Counted from the first letter of the stretch, positions 38,167 to 47,153 are shown. The stretch: 64,000 bases of DNA from Nitrosospira multiformis (GCF_900103165.1 NZ_FNKY01000001.1:310001-374000); one strand, 5' to 3'. Translations and numbers: made by a program. Notes: generated by a model from the sequence alone, not told the origin.

Positions 38167-39996
38167 TTGAGTTCAACAATAGCGAAGTTGAACGCTCCGC
38201 TAACGCAAGCGTTTAATCCTCAATCGTCAAGCGAGTCGCCGATAGCAAACACTCCAACACCGACTTCCAGCAGCCAATCTCAGAGATTAGCTGACTTTGA
38301 GACATTGACGGCTGCCTTGGAATACGCGGCGGACGGAAATGCTGGATATAACTTCTACGATGCCAAGGGCAATTTACGTTCGGTCCTTTCCTATCAGGCG
38401 TTAAGGCAAAATGCCCATGTCTTGGCCCGGCGTTTAGCGGGTCTTGGCCTGGTTCATGGTGATCGCGTAGCACTTATTGCCGATACCACTCCCGAATTTG
38501 TCGAATTATTTTATGCGTGCCGCTACGCGGGATTGATTCCTTTTGCAATGCCGGTTCCGGTGAATCTTGGTAGCCACGCAGTGTATGTTCAGCAGCTCCG
38601 GGGGATGCTTGATAGTGGTCAAGCAAGTGCGGCACTGGCCAATGTAGACTATATAGGCTTTCTCAAAGAAGCTGCCGAAGGATCTCAAGGGTTGAGATGG
38701 GTTGGCACACCCGAGCAGTTGGGAGAACTCCCGGCTCTGGAGACATCGCTGAAAGCAAATCATCCTGACGAAGTCGCTTATCTTCAATTTACCTCGGGCA
38801 GTACGCGTACCCCTCGCGGAGTAATCATTACCGAACGGGCATTAATGAGCAATCTGCAAGGGATTGTTCGTAATGGCCTGGAGATACGGCCCGGTGATCG
38901 CTGTGCGTCATGGTTGCCCTTTTATCATGATATGGGGCTGGTAGGGATGGTAATGGCGCCGATGGTGGCGCAAGTTTCGGTCGACTATCTGGCTACCCGT
39001 GATTTTGCAATCCGGCCTCTGCAATGGTTGCGTCTGATTAGTCGAAATCGTGCTACCGTCGCGTTTAGCCAGCCATTTGGCCTCAAGCTCTGCACCCTGC
39101 GAGTTCGTGATTCCGATTTGGAGGATCTCGATCTTAGCAGCTGGCGTGCGGCGGGTGTCGGTGCTGAAATGATACGGCCGGACACCTTAAGAAATTTTGC
39201 TGAAAAATTTGCCCCGGCGGGTTTTGACGCACGCGCCTTTCTGCCCTGCTATGGACTGGCCGAATCGACGCTTGCTGTTACCTTCTCCCAGGTTGGCCGT
39301 GGCTTCCAAAGCTTGCGGGTTGATGCCGGCACGCTGGTGGATAAAAAGATGGCGGTGCGCTTGCAAGCGGAAGGCAGAAAATATAGCGAATTTGTAAATT
39401 GCGGCCGCGCCTTGCCCGGGCATACCGTCAAGGTTGTCGACGATGCCGGGTTGACTCTGTCTGATATGAGAGTAGGCAGCGTATTGGTATATGGTAGTAG
39501 TATTATGACGGGCTACTTCAATAATCCGGAAGACACCCAAAAAACTCTCCGTCCTGGTAACTGGTTGGATACCGGCGACCTTGGCTTCCTTTTTGAGGGA
39601 GACCTGTATGTTACCGGGCGCCGTACGGATGTCATTATTGTCAATGGACGTAATATCCGTGCCCAGGATATCGAAGAGCTTGCCGAACAGCAGCCGGAGG
39701 TGAGGGCCCGTGAAGCATCCGCCTTTGGTATAACGGATGCCAATGATGTTACGACGATCGTATTGGTTATAGAGTGCCGCTTGACCTCCATAACGGATCG
39801 GCAGTCTCTTACCAGCCGGTTGCAACGGCTGGTGTATATGGCATTTGGTGTTAATTGTCTGGTTGAACTGGTTTCGCCACACACCTTGCCCCGTACCTCA
39901 TCCGGCAAACTGTCGCGTTTTGCGGCACGCCAAGGTTTCATACAGCGGACAAATCTGACAGACCAGTTATCTGCCGCCGAGTCCGGGGACAAATAA
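38167..39996 (+). CDS. fatty acyl-AMP ligase / acyl-ACP synthetase
   Basis: 609 residues from TTG 38167. I chose it because GGAGGGG at 38154-38160 lies at ideal spacing; GTG 38089 and ATG 38134 in the same frame have none. ANL-superfamily motifs: YLQFTSGSTRTPRGVII (P-loop A3), SWLPFYHDMGLVGMVMAPM (typical of fatty-acyl-AMP ligases), YGLAES (A5), WLDTGDLGFL (A7) and SGKLSR near the C terminus. It should adenylate a fatty acid and load it onto the ACP encoded downstream. The position matches the acyl-ACP synthetase of bacterial ceramide clusters such as that of Caulobacter. Separated from the SDR gene by 7 bases. Confidence 0.88.
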   Translation: MSSTIAKLNAPLTQAFNPQSSSESPIANTPTPTSSSQSQRLADFETLTAALEYAADGNAGYNFYDAKGNLRSVLSYQALRQNAHVLARRLAGLGLVHGDRVALIADTTPEFVELFYACRYAGLIPFAMPVPVNLGSHAVYVQQLRGMLDSGQASAALANVDYIGFLKEAAEGSQGLRWVGTPEQLGELPALETSLKANHPDEVAYLQFTSGSTRTPRGVIITERALMSNLQGIVRNGLEIRPGDRCASWLPFYHDMGLVGMVMAPMVAQVSVDYLATRDFAIRPLQWLRLISRNRATVAFSQPFGLKLCTLRVRDSDLEDLDLSSWRAAGVGAEMIRPDTLRNFAEKFAPAGFDARAFLPCYGLAESTLAVTFSQVGRGFQSLRVDAGTLVDKKMAVRLQAEGRKYSEFVNCGRALPGHTVKVVDDAGLTLSDMRVGSVLVYGSSIMTGYFNNPEDTQKTLRPGNWLDTGDLGFLFEGDLYVTGRRTDVIIVNGRNIRAQDIEELAEQQPEVRAREASAFGITDANDVTTIVLVIECRLTSITDRQSLTSRLQRLVYMAFGVNCLVELVSPHTLPRTSSGKLSRFAARQGFIQRTNLTDQLSAAESGDK

Positions 39997-40003
39997 CCGG
40001 CAT

Positions 40004-40918
40004 ATGTCGGGCTCATGGGTGGCGGTGACCGGGGCCACCGGCTTTATTGGTAGCGTACTTTTACAATCCCTGATTAAAGAGGGATGGAAAATTAAGGCAT
40101 TGGCCCGCCGTCCTCGTGCCAATGATGAGTTTACGCAATGGATTGAAGGTGACTTAGACAACCTGGATGCATTGCAGAGTCTCGTTGAAAATGTATCTGC
40201 TGTCGTACATTGCGCAGGCCGGGTTCGAGGCAGCTCCCTTGATGATTTCATCGCTACCAATGTCGCGGGCACGAGCAATCTTGTGCGAGCTTCAATACAG
40301 CAGGCGTCTCCGCCTCGCTTTCTGCTCATCTCTTCTCTGGCTGCCAGACAGCCGGAACTTTCGTGGTATGCAACCAGTAAGCGCATGGCTGAGCAGTTAG
40401 TGATTGACCACTCTCATGTTATGCCGTGCGCGGTTTTCCGTCCCACTGCGGTTTATGGCCCGGGTGACAAGGAAATGAGCCCACTCTTCAGGGTCACACA
40501 ACGTGGCATATTACCTATGGTTGGGCAAGCTGCAATGCGCTTTGGTTTATTGCATGTCAATGATTTGGTAGCCGCCATTCTCTGCTGGCTCTCGACCGAG
40601 GCCCCCGTGAACGGTATCTATGAACTTGATGACGGGCTACCGGGGGGCTATGACAGTCAAACTGTGGCCGCCATTGCGCAAGATGTTTGGAAACGGCCGG
40701 TACGTTGCCTCTTTTTGCCGGCACCCCTTGTTTCGCTGGTTGCTAACATTAACTTGTGGTCGGCACGGCTGCTGCGTTACTCGCCGATGTTGACCCCCGG
40801 AAAAGTTAGAGAGCTACGACATCCGGACTGGGTCTGCGATATTACGCCTCTAACCCAGGCGCTTCCGAATTGGCGGCCTCGCATACGCTTGCGTGATGCC
40901 CTGCCTCAGGCAATATGA
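40004..40918 (+). CDS. NAD(P)-dependent SDR, candidate ceramide/3-ketosphinganine reductase (CerR-like)
   Basis: 304 residues, extended SDR: VAVTGATGFIGSVLLQSL (GxxGxxG) at 6-23, LLISSLAA with the catalytic Ser, YATSKRMAE (YxxxK), then FRPTAVYGPGD. Annotated by family only as a nucleoside-sugar epimerase/dehydratase type. Its place between an acyl-ACP synthetase and ACP-SPT mirrors cerR in Caulobacter, which reduces the keto group of the long-chain base or oxidised ceramide. That role is inference from gene order. A hydrophobic stretch near residues ~240-255 could anchor it to the membrane. Confidence 0.82.
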   Translation: MSGSWVAVTGATGFIGSVLLQSLIKEGWKIKALARRPRANDEFTQWIEGDLDNLDALQSLVENVSAVVHCAGRVRGSSLDDFIATNVAGTSNLVRASIQQASPPRFLLISSLAARQPELSWYATSKRMAEQLVIDHSHVMPCAVFRPTAVYGPGDKEMSPLFRVTQRGILPMVGQAAMRFGLLHVNDLVAAILCWLSTEAPVNGIYELDDGLPGGYDSQTVAAIAQDVWKRPVRCLFLPAPLVSLVANINLWSARLLRYSPMLTPGKVRELRHPDWVCDITPLTQALPNWRPRIRLRDALPQAI

Positions 40919-40953
40919 TCCCTATAACAATCAAATCGATTCAGAATTGAGCC

Positions 40954-41208
40954 ATGTCTAACGATTACAGTGATATCCTTCAGAAACTTTGTCATCATCT
41001 TAGGCAATTTACCGGTCCTGATGTGGAGATTACGCCGCAGACTGATCTCATTAATCAACTCGCCATTGATTCCGTCAAATTATTGAACTTGATTATGGAA
41101 ATCGAGGATGAGTTTGATATTTCCGTGCCGATAAATGCTCTCGCAGATGTTCAGACGGTTCATGAGCTTGCAAATTTGATTCACCAGATAGAGTCGGCTA
41201 AAAAATAA
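40954..41208 (+). CDS. acyl carrier protein (dedicated, SPT-associated)
   Basis: 84 residues. Phosphopantetheine attachment Ser40 in LAIDSVKLLNLIMEIEDEF, acidic helix II typical of ACPs. It differs from housekeeping AcpP (DSV instead of DSL). Its last base overlaps the start of the serine palmitoyltransferase gene (TAATG), so the two are translationally coupled, which suggests it presents acyl-ACP to that enzyme. Confidence 0.92.
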   Translation: MSNDYSDILQKLCHHLRQFTGPDVEITPQTDLINQLAIDSVKLLNLIMEIEDEFDISVPINALADVQTVHELANLIHQIESAKK

Positions 41209-42395
41209 TGGGTTTGCTGGATAAACTGGATGCCGTTGCCGCAGCGAGAAAAGCCTTGCTACCCGAGGGTGTTGATGTTTTTGGCATACCCATCGGACAG
41301 ATTTATTCTGCGACAGAGGCAAAGATTGGTGATCGTCGTATACTTTTCCTGGGTACGAACAACTATCTCGGACTGACCTTCGCGCCGGAATGTCTGCGAG
41401 CGGCGCATGAAGCACTTGAAAGTGAAGGCACCGGCACCACGGGATCGCGCATGGCCAGCGGTAGTTATGGCGGACATCGCGCCCTTGAGCGGGAGTTCGC
41501 GGATTTTTATAACTGCCTGTCGTGCATTGTTTTTACGACGGGTTATCAGGCAAATCTCGCTACAATCTCCGGCCTGGCGGGGGCTGGTGACGTTGTGCTC
41601 ATTGATGGCGACTCTCATGCAAGCATCTATGATGGATGCCGCTTGAGTGGCGCCGAGATAATCAGGTTCCGTCACAATGATATAACGGATCTGGATAAGC
41701 GTCTCCGCCGCCTGGGAGAGCGCTCGCGCTCGACGCTGATCATTGTTGAGGGTATTTACAGCATGCTGGGCGATCGCGCACCGCTTGCGGACATTGTCAA
41801 ATTAAAAGATGCTTACCAGAGCACCCTTCTGCTTGACGAGGCTCATTCTCTCGGGGTTCTGGGCCGGACGGGCCAAGGTTTGGTGGAAGAAACGGGGCTC
41901 ATTGGCGGAGTCGATTTCATCACAGGCACCTTCAGCAAAAGTCTCGGTGGTATAGGGGGCTACTGCGTAAGCAACCATCCCCAACTCGATCAACTACGCT
42001 ATGTCAGCCGGCCGTATATATTTACGGCATCACCCTCGCCAGCCACCATTGCATCGACGCGGGCGGCGCTCAAATTACTGCATGACGGTACTGGATTGCG
42101 TGAGCAACTTTGGAAGAATGCACGCCAGCTTTATTCAAGACTTCAGGAACTCGGCTATCAGCTTGGTCCGGAGCCCAGCCCCATCATTGCAACCATACTT
42201 GATACGCCACAGCAGGCGCTGGCTTTATGGAATGGCTTGCTTGAACACGGCATCTATGTCAACCTGATGCTGCCACCCGCGGCACCGGATGGTAAATCGC
42301 TGGTACGTTGCAGCGTAAGCGCAGCCCATACCAGTGACCAAATGGATTATGCCGGTCAGGCTTTTGCCGAGCTGCGTGGAACGATTTTCCAATAA
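41208..42395 (+). CDS. spt: serine palmitoyltransferase
   Basis: 395 residues, alpha-oxoamine synthase family. PLP-binding Lys244 in TGTFSKSLGG, Asp210 and His213 in LLLDEAHSLG, the PLP-stacking His137 in DGDSHASIYDGC. AEIIRFRHND, EGIYSMLGD and SRPYIFTASPSP are, from my knowledge of the family, much closer to Sphingomonas-type SPT than to AONS (BioF) or KBL. It condenses L-serine with an acyl thioester to 3-ketosphinganine in the cytosol. ACP, acyl-ACP synthetase and a CerR-like SDR in the same operon support a sphingolipid role. No bio genes are nearby, arguing against biotin synthesis. Confidence 0.88.
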   Translation: MGLLDKLDAVAAARKALLPEGVDVFGIPIGQIYSATEAKIGDRRILFLGTNNYLGLTFAPECLRAAHEALESEGTGTTGSRMASGSYGGHRALEREFADFYNCLSCIVFTTGYQANLATISGLAGAGDVVLIDGDSHASIYDGCRLSGAEIIRFRHNDITDLDKRLRRLGERSRSTLIIVEGIYSMLGDRAPLADIVKLKDAYQSTLLLDEAHSLGVLGRTGQGLVEETGLIGGVDFITGTFSKSLGGIGGYCVSNHPQLDQLRYVSRPYIFTASPSPATIASTRAALKLLHDGTGLREQLWKNARQLYSRLQELGYQLGPEPSPIIATILDTPQQALALWNGLLEHGIYVNLMLPPAAPDGKSLVRCSVSAAHTSDQMDYAGQAFAELRGTIFQ

Positions 42396-42527
42396 ACATT
42401 CCTGCTGCCCGGTTATTTCGTACGACAACGTGCAAAGAACTCAACCTTGTGTTCCAATCCCACAATGGTTCCTATCGCGCTGTATCAACAGTAAATCCAA
42501 AGAATAAAATAATTATCATGAAACGGC

Positions 42528-44276
42528 ATGCGTACTCTCCTTACCTATAGCATGGTTTTTCCTCGGCGCAGCGCATACGTGCTACTGGCACTGTTGGCTG
42601 CGGGGATTGCCGAGGGGCTCAGCCTGACCGCTCTTCTCCCTTTAATTTCGATTGCGATAGGCGGGACAGGAGACTCGGATATTGGACGAGTCATCGTGGG
42701 TACCCTGCAGGGCATTGGAATTACACCCACAATAGGCGTCATGCTGTTGATTATCGTCGGTGGCATGCTTGTCAAAAGCTTGATATTACTGTTAGCCAAC
42801 AGGCAGGTTGGCTATACCGTGGCGCATGTCGCAACCACGCTGCGCCTGGATTTCATCAAGGCGCTGCTTGCCAGCCGCTGGCAGTATTATTTGCGCCAGC
42901 CCATAGGTTCGCTTGCCAATTCGGTCGCCACAGAAGCATATCGGGCAGCGAATGGTTTTGAGCATAGTGCCAATGTTCTCGCTCTGTCGATGCAAGTGCT
43001 GGTTTATTCAGTTGTGGCCTTATTTATTTCATGGCAGGCAACCCTTACCTCCCTTCTCATCGGCATGATTCTGCTCCTGGCGCTGCACCGCCTGGTGCGC
43101 GCCACGCGCAGAGCCGGCTCTAAGCAGACGCATTTGATACGCCATCTATTGACTTATCTTTCCGATATACTCAACTCGGTAAAATCATTAAAAGCTATGG
43201 GGCGAGACAATGTAGCCGATGCCATTCTTCGTGACCAGACCCAGCAACTGGAGAAAGCTACGCGCCGGGAAGTCATGAGCAGGGAAGCTTTATTAGCCTT
43301 GCAGGAGCCCATACTTGCCGCCTTGACGGCGAGTGGTTTATATCTGGCACTTGTAATTTGGGAACTTTCATTACCTGAGGTAATGGTGATGGCCTTCCTG
43401 CTGACCCGCATCCTTGGCTTGCTCAATAAAACACAAAGGCGTTTTCAGCAACTGACCGCGCAGGAAAGCGCTTATTGGGCAATGCGAGCAGCGACCGAAG
43501 AAGCGCAGGCCGCGGCTGAAAGAACTACCGGGACCCTCCAGCCCACGCTGCAACAGGGGATCAGCCTTAAGCATGTAAGCTTCGATTATGGGACGAAGTC
43601 GATATTTCGTGATCTCAACATCGAGATATCCGTGAAATCGTTTACTACTATTACGGGAACGTCGGGAGTTGGCAAAAGTACGTTGCTCGATCTTCTCTGC
43701 GGGCTGGCAGAACCCAAGTCTGGGGAAATCCTGATTGACGGCGTATCGCTGCATGACATTAACTTGCGTCTATGGCGGTACATGATAGGTTACGTATCTC
43801 AGGAAACCATTCTTCTCCATGACACTATTCTGACCAATATTCTTGTCGGTGCGCCCGATCTCGCTTATGCCGATGCGGAACGGGCACTGCACCAGGCAGG
43901 TGCCTGGGATTTCGTCAGTGCTCTTCCAGAAGGCTTGCATACTGTGGTGGGTGAACGTGGGGGACTTCTGTCAGGTGGACAACGTCAGCGCATCGCAATT
44001 GCCAGAGCGCTCGCCCATCAACCACTTTTCCTGCTCCTGGATGAGCCAACCAGCGCTCTCGATCCAGATAGCGAACAGATAATTTGTGAAACACTGCAAA
44101 GGTTGGCGCAGAATTTTACTATTATTGCCGTATCTCATCAGCCCGCGGTGGTCAACGCTGCCGACACCGTTTATGCGCTCTCAAAAGGTAAAGCAGAGCG
44201 AATACAACGGTCGCCTGGCAGCGATAGTCATTCAGAATCGCTGGGGATCTTGAATGTTGCTGCTGATAACACTTAG
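42528..44276 (+). CDS. ABC exporter, fused membrane and ATPase domains
   Basis: 582 residues. Six-helix type IV exporter domain at ~1-320, then an ATPase domain with Walker A ITGTSGVGKSTLLDL, Q-loop SQET, signature LLSGGQRQRIAIARAL and Walker B FLLLDEPTSALD, His switch VSHQP. MsbA/lipid-A-exporter-like organisation. Located 132 bases after spt on the same strand. It is a plausible flippase/exporter for the lipid product, though EPS or other substrates cannot be excluded. Confidence 0.88.
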   Translation: MRTLLTYSMVFPRRSAYVLLALLAAGIAEGLSLTALLPLISIAIGGTGDSDIGRVIVGTLQGIGITPTIGVMLLIIVGGMLVKSLILLLANRQVGYTVAHVATTLRLDFIKALLASRWQYYLRQPIGSLANSVATEAYRAANGFEHSANVLALSMQVLVYSVVALFISWQATLTSLLIGMILLLALHRLVRATRRAGSKQTHLIRHLLTYLSDILNSVKSLKAMGRDNVADAILRDQTQQLEKATRREVMSREALLALQEPILAALTASGLYLALVIWELSLPEVMVMAFLLTRILGLLNKTQRRFQQLTAQESAYWAMRAATEEAQAAAERTTGTLQPTLQQGISLKHVSFDYGTKSIFRDLNIEISVKSFTTITGTSGVGKSTLLDLLCGLAEPKSGEILIDGVSLHDINLRLWRYMIGYVSQETILLHDTILTNILVGAPDLAYADAERALHQAGAWDFVSALPEGLHTVVGERGGLLSGGQRQRIAIARALAHQPLFLLLDEPTSALDPDSEQIICETLQRLAQNFTIIAVSHQPAVVNAADTVYALSKGKAERIQRSPGSDSHSESLGILNVAADNT

Positions 44277-44618
44277 TACACTCACTAGAGACGCGCCCCT
44301 GCCAGAGCCAGAGTGAGCCATCAATGGAATTCCGGCCACCATCACCATCATCTTTTACAACCGTTTCCTATCCTGAATCCGGCGATTGGGTGAGATAAAA
44401 CTATGTGATTCTGGGGATGCGAGACAAGGCGCGATGAAAATAGAATGAGCGGTCGACTGCCGGATTCAGGATGGTTGGCTTAAGAAACCATACATTCATT
44501 CAGGACTGGTACGTCCAACCCCGATTGACAACGATAAGGAATGCTGCTGGCAAAGCTTGCTGGCCAGCAGGTCCAAACACACTACACGGTTTTGCGACCA
44601 GAGACGAGGTAGTTAGTG
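44277..44618. other. convergent intergenic region with one full dispersed repeat
   Basis: Between the ABC exporter and the convergent gene at 44619-45215. Contains the repeat at 44370-44472. No T-tailed hairpin seen; the repeat itself could fold and terminate transcription. Confidence 0.5.
44370..44472 (+). repeat. dispersed palindromic repeat, complete copy (103 bp)
   Basis: Left end ATCCTGAATCCGGCGATTGG; the right end reads GCGGTCGACTGCCGGATTCA then GGAT. The terminal 14 bases (ATCCTGAATCCGGC) are perfect inverted repeats. Interior TTCTGGGGATGCGAGACAAG matches other copies. Confidence 0.8.
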
Positions 44619-45215
44619 TCAGGATGCTTTCGCACTCGTCCGGCGGCGCAGCCAAAAGAAGGCCCCGACACCCCCAACGCCCAGCAATAACGCGATCTCC
44701 GTCATGCCAAAACCTCCGCCATGACTGCCGTGGCCTCCGCCGCCACCCACATGTACCGGAATGCGCACCGCCGTAGTCATCTTGCCAGCTTTCTCAGTCT
44801 CCAGCAGCACCGCATATTGGCCAAGTTCCTCCAAATTGACGGTAAATGCGATACTTCCAGATGGGTATTGCTTGGCTGGTACGGACAGAATCTCATGTCC
44901 CCCTTCTCCATGTCCTTCCATCACCAGACGTACTGCGATGGGGATCTCACGAGACTCGGCATCGGTCAAATCCACCGAGAAATACAATTCGCCGGTTTCC
45001 GGGACATGATCGCAATACGCATGAGTGGGTGGAAGATCGCCCTTCGGTTTCTCATAGGCACTGAAGGCCACGGGGAAAGCGCCCGATTTGATGGCACAGT
45101 CTCCTGAATGATGGCCTTCATGAGCGAGCATCAGTTGCGCATGAACCGGCACCGCTGCCAGTGCCACCAACATGGTGCATGCCAACCCTACAGCCCGCTC
45201 AAACATTCTATTCAT
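44619..45215 (-). CDS. secreted, Gly/His-rich C-terminally anchored protein of unknown function
   Basis: 198 residues. Signal peptide at 1-~26 (ends VPVHAQ). The mature domain contains Cys in SGDCAIKSG and YCDHVPE and acidic beta-strands (ELYFSVDLTDAE). The C terminus is tripartite: Gly/His-rich VGGGGGHGSHGGGFG, hydrophobic EIALLLGVGGVGAFFW, then RRRTSAKAS. That is the layout of a protein-sorting tail, most like GlyGly-CTERM. His-rich stretches could bind copper. I do not recognise the family. Adjacent to nirK but on the opposite strand, so not in one transcript. Confidence 0.7.
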   Translation of the reverse strand: MNRMFERAVGLACTMLVALAAVPVHAQLMLAHEGHHSGDCAIKSGAFPVAFSAYEKPKGDLPPTHAYCDHVPETGELYFSVDLTDAESREIPIAVRLVMEGHGEGGHEILSVPAKQYPSGSIAFTVNLEELGQYAVLLETEKAGKMTTAVRIPVHVGGGGGHGSHGGGFGMTEIALLLGVGGVGAFFWLRRRTSAKAS

Positions 45216-45760
45216 AATATCTCCGGTTCAAATCCGCAAATTAATCGTACGTCCAGCATTTTTAGGTGAACAATATAATCGCGGATTGTATACCAAACTC
45301 GCTGCGAATAGGAAGCAGTGTATGGCCGGAAATCCGCAAACAGCCGAGCTTCGCGAAAGTTTGGCAACCCGGACACGGGCATGTCACCCACACTTTCCAG
45401 CTCATTCGCTTCAAGTATCCTGTCAGGATAAAGGCCCCGCTCAGATGGCCATGCCGATATGATTTTGCCGTCTCTCTCACTAACACTATTACACGCCAGA
45501 CAGGCTGCCGGCGTTTCGTGGCGTCGGCGTCCCACCCGATCTTGTTTTACTGCTACCAGAAAACTATAAAAATTCTGATTCCTCCGGAACCCCATTAATG
45601 CGCGCTAATGAGCTCTATAAATTCGGCGCCCATATTCATTTTTTTGAAATCGTAGTGATATGTGAGGGAATATTACCCCATGGAAAACGCGCTTTGAGAG
45701 TCAATGCAGCATGGACAGGTATATGTTAAAGCTGTATAGTTGCCGAGCCTTCGCTCTTTA

Positions 45761-45933
45761 GGGCATCTCTAAGAATTCGAAACTTGCCGCAATGGGTTGT
45801 TGCTCCTCGGTTGTCAAATGAGAATATTTCCTGCCTGCCGGACAGGTGCGGCAAGATGTTGTGTGCGCCGCATACGGGCACTTGTGGCCAGCGGTGGAGA
45901 GTCTGCCGGGACATTGAGTTTTTAGAGATGCTC
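45761..45933. mobile_element. MITE-like element with IS5-type ends, 173 bp
   Basis: Left end GGGCATCTCTAAGAATTC (45761-45778). The right end, read on the minus strand, is GAGCATCTCTAAAAACTC (45933-45916). 15 of 18 bases match, and CATCTCTAA is perfect. No transposase frame inside. Flanks TTA and TTC are only an imperfect target duplication. The end sequence resembles those of IS5-group elements; I infer a non-autonomous derivative. Confidence 0.65.
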
Positions 45934-45983
45934 TTCAGAAAAGGATGGGATGTTAGCCATTGAATGCCGGGCGGAAAGAAATG

Positions 45984-45999
45984 GCGCATGCATATGCGC
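45984..45999. promoter_or_regulatory. palindrome GCGCAT-GCAT-ATGCGC upstream of nirK
   Basis: 6-bp arms about a 4-base centre, ending 27 bases before the nirK start codon, where it would overlap the promoter or 5' leader. Candidate operator, for example for a nitrite/NO-responsive regulator; identity not determined. Confidence 0.35.
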
Positions 46000-46026
46000 G
46001 GTAAATAAACATTTATGGAGGGAAAC

Positions 46027-47127
46027 ATGAACAAAGTTGTTCAAGGGGCAGTCGGGTTCGGATTGCTGTGTATGAGTGCGGGTGCCGCCATGGCGGCGAC
46101 GGACATTTCCAAGTTGCCGGTGGTCACCCAGGAATTGGTGGCGCCGCCTTTTTTGCCCAAGCATGACCAGGTGGCCAAAGGGGGTCCCAAGGTCGTCAAG
46201 GTGCGCATGGAGACCATAGAGAAACTGGTGCAGGTTGCACCGGATGGCACCAAGATGTGGGCACTGACTTTCAACGGCACCGTTCCGGGTCCGCTGATCG
46301 TCGTGCATGAGGGCGACTATGTCGAGCTGACACTGGTCAACCCCAAGACCAGCACCATGGCGCACAATGTTGACTTTCATGCGTCCACCGGTGCGCTGGG
46401 TAGCGCCGGCCTGACGCTGGTGGCACCGGGCGAAGATGTGGTCGTGCGCTGGAAGGCGACCAAGGCAGGCGTATTTGTCTACCATTGCGCCCCGGGCGGA
46501 ACCATGATCCCGTTCCACGTCATTTCGGGCATGAACGGCGCCATCATGGTATTGCCGCGCGATGGCCTGAAGGACAACAAAGGCAAATCGGTGCGCTATG
46601 ACCGTGCCTACTACATAGGCGAACAGGATCTGTACCTGCCTAAGGACAAGGACGGAAAGTACAAAGTGTATTCCCAGCCTGCCGAAGGCATGGCTGAGAT
46701 GCTCGAAGTTGGCAAAGGGCTGATTCCGACCCATGTCGTCTTCAATGGCGCGGTCGGTGCGCTGACGGGCGACAATGCGCTCAAGGCCAAAGTCGGAGAG
46801 AAGGTACTGTTCATTCACTCGCAAGCCAATCGTGATTCCCGCCCGCACTTGATCGGCGGCCATGGCGATCTGGTATGGCAGGGTGGCAAGTTCAGCGATC
46901 CTCCCATGACCAATCAGGAAACCTGGTTCGTCCCAGGGGGCGGTACCGGAGTGGCCTTGTATGAATTCAAGCAACCCGGCCTCTATGTCTACCTCAGCCA
47001 TAACCTGCTGGAAGCCGTATTGCTGGGTGCCGCAGCACACATGAATGTCGAGGGCAAATGGGACGACGATCTCATGATCCAGCTCAAGAAACCGAATGAG
47101 AATTCAACCCCGGCGATGGATCACTAA
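46027..47127 (+). CDS. nirK: copper-containing nitrite reductase
   Basis: 366 residues from ATG 46027 (GGAGGGA just upstream; the in-frame ATG at 46015 would overlap it). Signal peptide at 1-~23. Two cupredoxin domains. Type 1 copper ligands: His113, Cys154, His164 and Met169 ([21 protein letters not shown]). Type 2 ligands: His118, His153 and the C-terminal His in YLSHNLLEA; catalytic Asp116 in HNVDFH. It reduces nitrite to NO in the periplasm. In ammonia oxidizers it acts in nitrifier denitrification and nitrite tolerance. Monocistronic here: a terminator follows directly and no ncgABC-type genes precede it. Confidence 0.96.
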   Translation: MNKVVQGAVGFGLLCMSAGAAMAATDISKLPVVTQELVAPPFLPKHDQVAKGGPKVVKVRMETIEKLVQVAPDGTKMWALTFNGTVPGPLIVVHEGDYVELTLVNPKTSTMAHNVDFHASTGALGSAGLTLVAPGEDVVVRWKATKAGVFVYHCAPGGTMIPFHVISGMNGAIMVLPRDGLKDNKGKSVRYDRAYYIGEQDLYLPKDKDGKYKVYSQPAEGMAEMLEVGKGLIPTHVVFNGAVGALTGDNALKAKVGEKVLFIHSQANRDSRPHLIGGHGDLVWQGGKFSDPPMTNQETWFVPGGGTGVALYEFKQPGLYVYLSHNLLEAVLLGAAAHMNVEGKWDDDLMIQLKKPNENSTPAMDH

Positions 47128-47153
47128 CAAGAATCCATTAACAGCCTTTCCGG

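Larger units (their letters stand above)
45216..46026. other. 811-base region upstream of nirK
   Basis: No credible gene; the small frames at 45212-45598 and 45726-46034 have no family resemblance. It holds a MITE-like element (45761-45933), an operator-like palindrome (45984-45999) and the nirK ribosome site GGAGGGA at 46017-46023. The promoter of the divergent gene ending at 45215 should also lie here. Confidence 0.55.

Noticed and set aside
41208-42395. BioF (8-amino-7-oxononanoate synthase)
   Set aside because: Same fold, but motifs around the PLP site and C terminus match SPT better, and the neighbours are ACP, acyl-ACP synthetase and an SDR rather than bio genes.
45922-47040. 372-codon minus-strand open frame
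   Set aside because: Antisense to nirK, whose copper ligands are all present on the other strand.
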